From the NCBI GenBank assembly GCA_900548365.1, contig URKM01000055.1, forward strand, positions 1 to 12,124: DNA of 12,124 bases, given 5' to 3'. Position numbers and translations under genes: made by a program. Positions 1-5,816 of this stretch are shown here, piece by piece (position 1 is the first letter of the stretch; each line of letters begins with the position of its first letter). This DNA is from an uncultured Collinsella sp. GTDB lineage: Bacteria; Actinomycetota; Coriobacteriia; Coriobacteriales; Coriobacteriaceae. Below the pieces are notes generated by a model. That model did no database searches. It was not told where the DNA came from and worked only from the letters and a program-made list of their open reading frames with translations.

Positions 1-6
1 CCGCGC

Positions 7-148
7 GTGTGAGTCGCGTTTTTCGTACGATTTTTGTCTTGGGCCAGATAGACCGCCTTGGAATTGAACAAAACCCCAGTTGGCTGGCGGTCGGCGGCGC
101 TCTATACTCGCCCTCTTTTCAAATCAGTACGAAAAACGCGTCCCACAC
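7..148. repeat. Long inverted repeat with nested inner stem (structured element)
   Basis: Left arm 7-33 pairs with right arm 121-148. The core is a perfect 14-bp match (15-28 with 127-140, CGCGTTTTTCGTAC). It extends outward with two mismatches and inward, after a one-base bulge at 126, by five more pairs, so about 25 of 27 positions pair. Inside the 87-base spacer a second perfect 7-bp stem pairs 51-57 (GACCGCC) with 86-92 (GGCGGTC). The nesting resembles a structured RNA, a MITE-like element with terminal inverted repeats, or paired operators. No transposase is present, and a target-site duplication cannot be judged because only six bases of left flank are visible. What is seen is the pairing; the role is unknown. 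Confidence 0.6.
80..108 (+). promoter_or_regulatory. Candidate rightward sigma70-type promoter
   Basis: TTGGCT at 80-85 and TATACT at 103-108 are separated by exactly 17 bases (4/6 and 5/6 matches to consensus). A start near 115 would lie just before the right arm of the inverted repeat. No protein gene follows on this strand before the antisense of the ATPase gene, so the product would be a short RNA or antisense transcript. It is supported by motif match only. Confidence 0.35.
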
Positions 149-176
149 TTCGGATGTCGTTGAGAATGGGCCTTTT

Positions 177-209
177 GCCGACCGCCTTCCAGTGCGCGGC
201 CGGCTTTTT
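177..209 (+). terminator. Candidate intrinsic terminator, rightward
   Basis: A 9-bp stem (177-185 with 196-204, one A-C mismatch) has a 10-base loop and is followed at once by TTTTT at 205-209. With the promoter at 80-108 it would bound a transcript of roughly 95 nt. On the minus strand the mismatch becomes a G-U pair, so the same hairpin could also stop leftward transcription from the ATPase gene, although no T-run follows in that direction. Confidence 0.4.
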
Positions 210-253
210 CGCGCGGTATCCGCGCTGCACGCGGCGCGCGGCACCGTCTTCCG

Positions 254-3013
254 CTACAGCAGGCTGCCATGGCGACGCACGTAGATCGCCTTGACTGCGC
301 CGCAGAGCAGCAGGTAGAGCGCCATGCAGACGAGCAGCAGGCCGAAGAAGGGGAGCGGAAGCGGCTGCAGGCCGAGTGCGGTGTTGAGGCCGGGCACGTA
401 GGGCAGCGCCGTAACCAGCGCGACGCCGCCAACGGTGAGGGCGGTAAGCGAGGCCGCCGGCTTGCTGCCGATGAAGGGCGCATGCTCGGTGCGCAGCATG
501 TGCAGCACGAAGGTCTGGGTCCACATGGACTCGACGAACCAGCCGCTCTGGAAGACGGCCGCGAACAGGGCGATCTGCGCCGGGCTCGCAAGCTCGGAGA
601 ACGGCGCGCCCACCACGAGTGGGCAGATGAAGAAGAACATCGCCGCATAGGTAAGGATGTCGAAGACCGAGCTGGTGGGCCCGAGCCACAGCATGAACGA
701 CACGATGGACTTGGCGTCCCACGTCTTGGGCTCGCGCAGGAACTCGTCGTCGACGTTGTCCCAGGGGATCGCCGTGCAGCTGATGGTGTACGCCACGCCC
801 AGCAGCAGGAGCTGCAGCGCCGTCATGGGCAGGAAGGGCAGGAACGCGCTGGCGACCAGCACCGAGAACACGTTGCCGAAGTTGGAGCTCGCCGTGGTCT
901 TGATGTACTTGATCGTGTTGCCGTAGGTGCGGCGGCCCTCCATGATGCCGCGGCCCAGCACCAGCAGGTCCTTCTTGAGCAGGATGATGTCGGCGCTCTC
1001 CTTGGCGATGTCCACGGCGGTGTCCACCGAGATGCCGCAGTCGCTGGCGCGCATCGCCGCGGCGTCGTTGATGCCGTCCCCCATGAAGCCCACGGTGTGA
1101 CCGCCGCGCTCGCGCAGGGCGCTCACGACGCGCTGCTTCTGCAGGGGAGAGAGCTTGGCGAAGAGCTGCGTGCCCTCGGCGCGGCGCGCGAGCTCGGCGT
1201 CGTCGAGCGCGTCGACCTCGCTGCCCAGCAGCATGTTGGAGGGATCGATGCCCACCTTGCGGCAGACCGCCGCGGCGACGCCCTCGTTATCGCCGGTGAG
1301 CACCTTCACGCCTACGCCGTAGTCGGCCAGCGCGGCGACGGCCGCCGCGGCGCTCTCCTTCGGCGGATCGAGGAACGCGAGGTAGCCGATGAGTACCATG
1401 TCGGACTCGTCGGCGGTCGAGAAGGCGCCCACGGGACGCGGGTCGGTCTTATGGGCCACCGCGACGACGCGCATGCCGTCCTCGTTGAAGCCGTGCACGC
1501 GCTCGATGACGAGGCGGCGCAGCTCGTCGGTGAGCGGCTGGACGCGGCCGTCGTATTCCACGCACGTGCAGGCGCCGAGCACCTCCTCCACCGCGCCCTT
1601 GGTGATGAGCTGGGTCTTGCCGGCGGAATCGGCGACCACCACGCTCATGAGCCTGCGCTCGAAATCGAAGGGGATCTCGTCCACCTTGGTGTATCGGCTA
1701 TCGATGCCCGCGTACGCGGGGTCGGCGGCGGCCAGCTCTTCCATCTTCTCGATCACGGCCACGTCGATGAGGTTCTTGAGGCCCGTCTGGAAGTGGCTGT
1801 TGAGGTAGGCGTGGCGCAGCACGCGGTCGTCGTCGCGGCCCATCACGTCCATATGGCGCTCCAAGATCACCTTGTCCTGCGTGAGCGTGCCGGTCTTGTC
1901 GGTGCACAGCACGTCCATGGCGCCGAGGTTCTGGATCGCGTTGATGTTCTTCACGATGACGTCGTGGCGCGACATGGTGGTCGCTCCGCGCGCCAGGCAG
2001 GTGGTCACGATCACGGGCAGCATCTGCGGGGTGATGCCCACGGCGATGGAGATCGAGAACAGCAGCGCATCGAGCCAGTCTCCCTTGGTGAGGCCGTTCA
2101 CCACGAACACGATGGGGCACATGACCAGCATGAAGGCGACGAGGACGCGCGATACCGCCGCCACGCCCACGTCGAAGCTCGTGCGGGCTGGCTTGGTGTC
2201 GAGGGCGCGCGCCACGCGGCCCAGATAGGTGTGGCCGCCGGTGCACAGCACGAGGGCCGTCGCCGAGCCGCTCTGCACGGTGGTGCCGGAGAACGCGATG
2301 TTGGTGCAGTCGTCGATGGCGAGCGCGGTGCCGCGGCCGTGGTAGGGGACCTCGACGGCGCCGGCGGTCTTCTCGACCGGCTCGCTCTCGCCGGTGAGGG
2401 CGGCCTGCGTGACGAAGAGGTCCTTCGCGGTGACGATGCGGACGTCGGCGGGAACCATGTCGCCGGCGGAGAGGCGCACCAGGTCGCCGGGGACGATGTC
2501 CTCCATGGGGATCTCGGTGCCCGCCGGGCCGTCGCCCTCGCGCACCACGCAGCACGTCGTGGTGATCATGTCCTTGAGCGCGTCGGCCGCGCTCACGCTC
2601 TTCGCCTCCTGGGTGAAGCGCAGGACGCCGGAGATGACCACCATGATGCCGATGATGATGGCGGTCGAGGGGTCGGCCTCGCCGGCGGGGGCGATGATGA
2701 CGTTGGTGTACAGCGAGATGCCCGCCAGCACGGCGAGGATCAGGGTGAAGGGGCTGACGAAGGACTCGACGAGGCGCTTGAGCGCGCTGTCGCGCTGCTC
2801 CTCCTCGACGATGTTCTTGCCGTAGGCGCCGGTGAGCTCGGCGGCGAGCTCGGGGTCGAGCCCCTGCTCGCCGGTGCCGAACTGCGCGAAGAGCTCGCGC
2901 GGCTCATGGGTGGCGGCGAAGACGACGAGACGGTCGAGCTCGCTGGTCTGGACGGTCTGCTTGCTGGTACGCAGCTGATGGAGCTGCTGGATCGTGCGCG
3001 TCAGCTTGGACAT
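254..3013 (-). CDS. mgtA: MgtA-family (P-IIIB) magnesium-type P-type ATPase
   Basis: The product is a 919-residue inner-membrane P-type ATPase, close to the about 900 residues of E. coli MgtA and Salmonella MgtB, which import Mg2+ using ATP. Visible motifs in order are the actuator loop LTGES, the TM4 segment ITPQMLP (Q330), the phosphorylation site CTDKTGTLTQ with Asp372, KLSPLQKQRVV, the hinge MGDGIND (Asp646), the SNFGNVFSVLVASAF helix, IPWDNVD, and a four-helix C-terminal region including LPLPFFG. The start at 3013 is chosen for the AGGAGGTG site at 3018-3025; the frame stays open to an ATG at 3199, but that has no ribosome binding site. The stop is TAG at 254-256. Oddity: where E. coli and Salmonella pumps have Glu in TM4 and Asn-x3-Asp in TM6, this protein has Gln330, Gly739 and Thr743, so cation specificity is open. 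Family membership is near certain; Mg2+ as substrate is inference. Confidence 0.93.
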   Translation of the reverse strand: MSKLTRTIQQLHQLRTSKQTVQTSELDRLVVFAATHEPRELFAQFGTGEQGLDPELAAELTGAYGKNIVEEEQRDSALKRLVESFVSPFTLILAVLAGISLYTNVIIAPAGEADPSTAIIIGIMVVISGVLRFTQEAKSVSAADALKDMITTTCCVVREGDGPAGTEIPMEDIVPGDLVRLSAGDMVPADVRIVTAKDLFVTQAALTGESEPVEKTAGAVEVPYHGRGTALAIDDCTNIAFSGTTVQSGSATALVLCTGGHTYLGRVARALDTKPARTSFDVGVAAVSRVLVAFMLVMCPIVFVVNGLTKGDWLDALLFSISIAVGITPQMLPVIVTTCLARGATTMSRHDVIVKNINAIQNLGAMDVLCTDKTGTLTQDKVILERHMDVMGRDDDRVLRHAYLNSHFQTGLKNLIDVAVIEKMEELAAADPAYAGIDSRYTKVDEIPFDFERRLMSVVVADSAGKTQLITKGAVEEVLGACTCVEYDGRVQPLTDELRRLVIERVHGFNEDGMRVVAVAHKTDPRPVGAFSTADESDMVLIGYLAFLDPPKESAAAAVAALADYGVGVKVLTGDNEGVAAAVCRKVGIDPSNMLLGSEVDALDDAELARRAEGTQLFAKLSPLQKQRVVSALRERGGHTVGFMGDGINDAAAMRASDCGISVDTAVDIAKESADIILLKKDLLVLGRGIMEGRRTYGNTIKYIKTTASSNFGNVFSVLVASAFLPFLPMTALQLLLLGVAYTISCTAIPWDNVDDEFLREPKTWDAKSIVSFMLWLGPTSSVFDILTYAAMFFFICPLVVGAPFSELASPAQIALFAAVFQSGWFVESMWTQTFVLHMLRTEHAPFIGSKPAASLTALTVGGVALVTALPYVPGLNTALGLQPLPLPFFGLLLVCMALYLLLCGAVKAIYVRRHGSLL

Positions 3014-3203
3014 GTCGCACCTCCTGGTGGTTGCGGCCGCGTTGTCGATGCGGGCGGCCTGTCGAATGGGGCGGAGGAGGTTCGTCGTCGGTATCATCGA
3101 TGCGCATGGCTGCGACATGGCGCGAGGCATCGGTGCCGCGCAGGTGGGGCGGCAGGCGAGAAGGGCGACGGGACCGCTGGACCCGGCTCCGGCTTCCATG
3201 GCT

Positions 3204-3239
3204 ATAGCATCGTTGTTCCGGCGAGTTGCGCCGTGCTAT
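3204..3239 (-). other. Bulged hairpin in the mgtA-type leader
   Basis: On the minus strand the 11-base arm 3239-3229 pairs continuously outward and inward: 3234-3239 with 3204-3209 (6 bp) and 3229-3233 with 3219-3223 (5 bp, loop CAACT). A 9-base bulge lies on the 3' side. The stop codon of the third mini-ORF (TAG, 3238-3236) lies within the 5' arm, so a ribosome terminating there would open the structure. Confidence 0.4.
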
Positions 3240-3313
3240 CGATTGAGTTGTAGTGGAGTGCGTGCTCGCAGCGGGGAGCCCGACCGCGGTTTCGAATGGT
3301 TCCGCGTCGTCAT
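3236..3313 (-). CDS. Candidate third leader mini-ORF (25 residues)
   Basis: ATG at 3313-3311 overlaps the TGA of the preceding 9-codon ORF as ATGA, an arrangement that supports translational coupling. The peptide begins MTTRNHSKPRSGSP, is basic (five Arg and one Lys) and has Pro at residues 9, 14 and 20. There is no ribosome binding site of its own. It is a candidate only because of the overlap and its place in the leader; chance ORFs of this length are common in GC-rich DNA. Confidence 0.2.
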   Translation of the reverse strand: MTTRNHSKPRSGSPLRARTPLQLNR

Positions 3314-3339
3314 GGCTGAGGCGCCCGATGCGGGCGCAT
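3310..3339 (-). CDS. Candidate second leader mini-ORF (9 residues)
   Basis: It encodes MRPHRAPQP, with three Pro and two Arg in nine residues. It starts 14 nt after the first mini-ORF stops, has no ribosome binding site, and would depend on re-initiation. Its codons contain the perfect hairpin 3321-3337. The Pro content recalls MgtL-type leader peptides, whose Pro codons slow ribosomes. The link is inference. Confidence 0.2.
   Translation of the reverse strand: MRPHRAPQP
3321..3337 (-). other. Perfect 7-bp leader hairpin
   Basis: GCGCCCG (3321-3327) and CGGGCGC (3331-3337) pair perfectly around a 3-base loop. No T-run follows on the minus strand, so it is not a canonical terminator. It lies inside the 9-codon ORF and could respond to ribosome position. 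Confidence 0.4.
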
Positions 3340-3348
3340 GATGGGACT

Positions 3349-3367
3349 GATCGCTAGAGGAGCGATC
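3349..3367 (-). other. Perfect 7-bp hairpin over the first mini-ORF stop
   Basis: On the minus strand GATCGCT (3367-3361) pairs with AGCGATC (3355-3349) around the loop CCTCT. The TAG stop of the Arg-rich mini-ORF (3356-3354) begins in the loop and ends in the 3' arm. A ribosome reaching or stalling near the end of that ORF would melt it. Confidence 0.4.
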
Positions 3368-3446
3368 GGCGCGTCCGCACCGCCCGCCGAGTGCGCAATC
3401 GATAGCGCGTCGCGTTGCGGCTACTGTGACTGGGAACGCTATCCAT
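3354..3446 (-). CDS. Candidate Arg-rich leader peptide (30 residues)
   Basis: This small ORF lies about 45 nt after the predicted start of the mgtA-type transcript. It has an AAGGAGGTG site at 3451-3459 with the same 6-base spacing from GGAGG to ATG as mgtA itself. The peptide begins MDSVPSHSSRN, then becomes very basic: nine Arg in 30 residues, all at residue 10 or later, ending TRRSLL. It has no hydrophobic segment or recognised domain. The strong ribosome binding site, closeness to the promoter and a hairpin over the stop suggest a regulatory leader peptide, comparable in position to MgtL. A free-standing small protein or a chance ORF cannot be excluded. Confidence 0.5.
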   Translation of the reverse strand: MDSVPSHSSRNATRYRLRTRRAVRTRRSLL

Positions 3447-3478
3447 GGTGCACCTCCTTGCGGACGGGGCTCGAAGCC

Positions 3479-3493
3479 GTCTGTATAACAGAC
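3479..3493. promoter_or_regulatory. 15-bp palindrome at the mgtA-type transcription start
   Basis: GTCTGT (3479-3484) and ACAGAC (3488-3493) are a perfect 6-bp inverted repeat around ATA. The site overlaps the predicted +1 (about 3491), five bases beyond the -10 box, where a bound repressor would block transcription. It could instead act as a 5'-end RNA hairpin. No cognate regulator is encoded beside it. Confidence 0.45.
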
Positions 3494-3497
3494 ACGA

Positions 3498-3525
3498 ATT
3501 ATAGGTTTAGATACCCCTCGGTCAA
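3498..3525 (-). promoter_or_regulatory. Strong sigma70-type promoter for the mgtA-type leader
   Basis: On the minus strand TTGACC (3525-3520) and a consensus TATAAT (3503-3498) are separated by 16 bases, in a clear AT-rich island of otherwise GC-rich DNA. The predicted start is near 3491. It faces the ATPase gene 478 bases away, and no other minus-strand gene lies between except the leader mini-ORFs. Confidence 0.65.
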
Positions 3526-3529
3526 TGCC

Positions 3530-3547
3530 TACACGACTCTTACACGA
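3530..3547 (-). promoter_or_regulatory. Tandem direct repeat upstream of the promoter
   Basis: TCGTGTA occurs twice on the minus strand (3547-3541 and 3536-3530) with an 11-bp period, ending four bases before the -35 box. A shorter TCGTGT also occurs at 3497-3492. An 11-bp direct-repeat period next to a -35 element is typical of OmpR/PhoB-family response regulators such as PhoP, which controls mgtA in enterics. The match is one of layout, not of the enteric PhoP box sequence. Confidence 0.35.
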
Positions 3548-3687
3548 ACATCAGCAATTGGTTAGGAGACCGGTCGTTCTTCGGGTTAATTCTGGGGTTG
3601 TTCGTTGCGGGGGCTTGCGCGGGTGTCGTACCCTAGTGGGGCCGACGCGCGCAGAGCTATCGGCGTGCATGTGAGGGGGAGGGCCGC

Positions 3688-4356
3688 GTGGAGCGAGCGA
3701 AGCAGGTTTCCGAGTCTATCGAGCTGGGCATCATCTTGGCGCTGGTGGGCGGCTTCATGGACGTCTACTCCTATATGGGGCGCGGCGGCGTCTTCGCCAA
3801 TGCCCAAACCGGTAACATCTTGCTGACCGGCGTGCACATCTCTGAGGGAAACTGGCCGTTGGCCGCGATGTACCTCCTTCCCGTCCTGTCTTTTGCCGTG
3901 GGCATCATGGCGAGCGACCTGGTGCACGTGCGCTTCTCGAGCGCCATCCACTGGCGCCAGGTGACCGTGGCGGTCGAGGCGCTGATCCTGCTGGGCGTCG
4001 GCTTCATCGATTCGGGAAACAACCTGGGAGCGAATTGCCTCACCTCCCTGGCGTGCGGCATGCAGGTCGAGAGCTTCCGAAAGATTCACGGACGCGGCAT
4101 CGCGACCACCATGTGCATCGGCAACCTGCGCAGCGCCTTGCAAAACGTCGACGACTACATCATCACGCACAAGCGCGGCTTTCTGATGAACGGCGCGCTC
4201 TATTTCGGTGTGATCGCCTGTTTCGTAGCCGGTGCCATCCTGGGTAATTGGTGTCTGGAGCGCTTCGGGCTGCAGGCGATCTCCCTGTGCTCCCTGCTGC
4301 TCTTCATCGCGTTCATCCTGATGTTCTCCGACCGCGAGGCACCCGCCGCGAGCTAG
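3688..4356 (+). CDS. YoaK/DUF1275 family membrane protein
   Basis: This is a 222-residue polytopic membrane protein of the YoaK (DUF1275) family, whose biochemical function is not established. The family signature is at residues 20-43: VGGFMDVYSY, then GRGGVFANAQTGN. Hydrophobic segments fall at about 11-30, 57-78, 90-108, 165-190 and 193-215, consistent with six or seven helices. The length is usual for the family. The start is GTG at 3688, preceded by a purine-rich GAGGGGGAGGG at 3673-3683; the ATG just upstream at 3669 is followed at once by a stop codon. It is transcribed away from the mgtA-type gene, and no convincing promoter or terminator was seen for it. The gene may read through toward the next one, 119 bases downstream. 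Confidence 0.9.
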   Translation: MERAKQVSESIELGIILALVGGFMDVYSYMGRGGVFANAQTGNILLTGVHISEGNWPLAAMYLLPVLSFAVGIMASDLVHVRFSSAIHWRQVTVAVEALILLGVGFIDSGNNLGANCLTSLACGMQVESFRKIHGRGIATTMCIGNLRSALQNVDDYIITHKRGFLMNGALYFGVIACFVAGAILGNWCLERFGLQAISLCSLLLFIAFILMFSDREAPAAS

Positions 4357-4475
4357 CCTTCTCGTCATCGCGGCGCTCTCGCCGGATGCGGTCTGCGGTA
4401 TCATGGGGTGAAATCGGGCCGTGCCGTCGACGCTGCCGACGGGCGTGATCCGAGACCCGTGCAAGGAGGCACAAC

Positions 4476-5636
4476 ATGGCAAATCGCATCGTTCTCAACA
4501 CCATCTCCTACCATGGCGCCGGCGCCATCAAGGAGATCCCCGGCGAGCTCGCCCGCCGCGGCTACAAGAAGGTCTTCGTCTGCACCGACCCCGACCTGGT
4601 GAAGTTCGGCGTCGCCGCCAAGGTCACCGACCTGCTCGACGAGGCGGGCATCGCCTACAGCGTCTACTCCGACATCAAGCCCAACCCCACCATCCAGAAC
4701 GTCACCGACGGCGTGGAGGCCTTTAAGGCCGCCGAGGCCGATTCCATCGTGACCATCGGCGGCGGCTCCGCCATGGACACCGCCAAGGCCATCGGCGTCA
4801 TCATCACCAACCCCGAGTTCGCCGACGTGCGCAGCCTCGAGGGCGTCGCCCCCACCAAGAACCACGCCGTGTTCACCATCGCCGTGCCCACCACCGCCGG
4901 CACCGCGGCCGAGGTCACCATCAACTACGTCATCACCGACGTCGAGAAGGTCCGCAAGTTCGTGTGCGTCGACACCAACGACGCTCCCGAGGTCGCCGTC
5001 GTCGACCCCGAAATGATGGCCACCATGCCCGCCGGCCTCACCGCCAGCACCGGCATGGACGCGCTCACCCACGCCATCGAGGGCTACACCACCCAGGGTG
5101 CCTGGGAGATGTCCGACATGTTCCACCTCAAGGCCATCGAGCTCATCGCCAAGAACCTGCGCGATGCCGTGGCCGAGGCCAAGAGCGGCGTTCCCGGAAG
5201 CGGCCGCGAGGGCATGGCGCTCGCCCAGTACATCGCCGGCATGGGCTTCTCCAACGTCGGCCTGGGCGTCGACCATTCCATGGCCCACACGCTCTCCGCG
5301 CACTTCGACACCCCGCACGGCGTCGCCTGCGCCATGCTGCTGCCCATCGCCATGGAGTTCAACAAGCCCGTCGTGACCGAGCGCCTGGCCAAGGTTGCCG
5401 AGGCCATGGGCGTCGACACCACCGGCATGAGCACCGATGAGGCCGCCGACGCAGCCATCGCCGCCGTCAAGCAGCTGTCCGTCGACGTCGAGATCCCCAC
5501 CGTGTGCGAGGCCATCACCGAGGAGGAGCTCGACACGCTCACCCGCGACGCCATGGCCGACGCCTGCTTCCCGGGCAACCCCCGCGAGGCGACCTACGAC
5601 GACGTCATGGGCATGTTCCGCCAGATCATGGCTTAA
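4476..5636 (+). CDS. fucO: FucO-like iron-containing alcohol dehydrogenase (lactaldehyde reductase)
   Basis: The 386-residue cytoplasmic enzyme of the group III Fe-dependent alcohol dehydrogenases would reduce lactaldehyde to 1,2-propanediol with NADH, the anaerobic end step of fucose and rhamnose use. The N-terminal Rossmann-like half has Asp38 (the position linked to NAD preference in FucO), GGGS at 95-98 and PTTAGTAAE at 138-146. The helical half carries the metal ligands Asp195, His199, His267 and His281. Long stretches such as NNPEFADVRSLEG-like and VTINYVITD resemble E. coli FucO (383 residues). The start is ATG 4476 with AAGGAGG at 4463-4469. It appears to be a single gene ending in a strong terminator. 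No fucose isomerase, kinase or aldolase is nearby, so a general short-chain aldehyde role is possible. Confidence 0.85.
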   Translation: MANRIVLNTISYHGAGAIKEIPGELARRGYKKVFVCTDPDLVKFGVAAKVTDLLDEAGIAYSVYSDIKPNPTIQNVTDGVEAFKAAEADSIVTIGGGSAMDTAKAIGVIITNPEFADVRSLEGVAPTKNHAVFTIAVPTTAGTAAEVTINYVITDVEKVRKFVCVDTNDAPEVAVVDPEMMATMPAGLTASTGMDALTHAIEGYTTQGAWEMSDMFHLKAIELIAKNLRDAVAEAKSGVPGSGREGMALAQYIAGMGFSNVGLGVDHSMAHTLSAHFDTPHGVACAMLLPIAMEFNKPVVTERLAKVAEAMGVDTTGMSTDEAADAAIAAVKQLSVDVEIPTVCEAITEEELDTLTRDAMADACFPGNPREATYDDVMGMFRQIMA

Positions 5637-5662
5637 GCCCGGCAGATCGAGGGACTACCTGC

Positions 5663-5703
5663 AAGGCCCGGAGCCGCGCGTCATCGCGGCTCCGGGCCTT
5701 TTT
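5663..5703 (+). terminator. Strong intrinsic terminator after the fucO-like gene
   Basis: A perfect 16-bp stem (5663-5678 with 5685-5700) encloses the loop CGTCAT and runs into TTTTT at 5699-5703. It lies 26 bases after the stop codon. No T-run follows on the minus strand, but the long hairpin could still hinder leftward transcription arriving from mnmA. Confidence 0.92.
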
Positions 5704-5816
5704 GGTATCGATGTTGCCGCATCGCCGTGCCCGAGGCTTCGACGCCGCGCGGCGGCGGACCCGGTGGGGTCGCGGACGGGCTGCCTGGAGGAGGCGCTCC
5801 GAAAGGGGGCGGGTGG

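Larger units (their letters stand above)
3014..3491 (-). promoter_or_regulatory. Long 5' leader of the mgtA-type gene
   Basis: About 478 nt lie between the predicted transcription start and the mgtA start. In transcript order the leader holds a mini-ORF with a strong ribosome binding site (3354-3446), a hairpin over its stop codon, a second hairpin within a 9-codon ORF, a third ORF joined by an ATGA overlap, a bulged hairpin over that ORF's stop, and then a C-rich, G-poor stretch. I counted 31 C against 16 G in 3121-3180, and 25 C against 12 G in 3061-3120. Salmonella mgtA is known to be controlled by a leader with a short peptide ORF and Rho-dependent termination, and this layout resembles that logic without visible sequence similarity. 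No M-box riboswitch core was recognised. Confidence 0.5.

Noticed and set aside
1..253. Short plus-strand frames at the left edge as protein genes
   Set aside because: They lack ribosome binding sites, run across the inverted repeat and hairpin, and enter the 3' end of the ATPase gene in antisense.
3014..3199. 62-residue N-terminal extension of the ATPase from ATG 3199
   Set aside because: There is no ribosome binding site at 3199, an AGGAGGTG site fixes the start at 3013, and the extra residues look unlike the family N-terminus. Openness of 62 codons is unremarkable at this GC content.
269..3253. 994-codon open frame on the plus strand, antisense to the ATPase gene
   Set aside because: Its translation is low-complexity, rich in Gly, Ala, Arg, His and Asp, with no domain. 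It is the GC-rich shadow of the minus-strand gene, whose motifs are unmistakable.
3014..3491. M-box (ykoK) Mg2+ riboswitch in the ATPase leader
   Set aside because: Only a short GGCTCCCC-like string near 3280 recalls it; the remaining conserved M-box segments could not be found.
3338..3565. 75-codon plus-strand frame between the ATPase and YoaK genes
   Set aside because: It has no ribosome binding site and crosses the strong minus-strand promoter and its palindrome. Its translation shows no domain.
5743..5754. 12-bp perfect palindrome CGCCGCGCGGCG as a terminator for mnmA
   Set aside because: It has no loop and no T-run on either strand; such GC palindromes arise readily in this composition.
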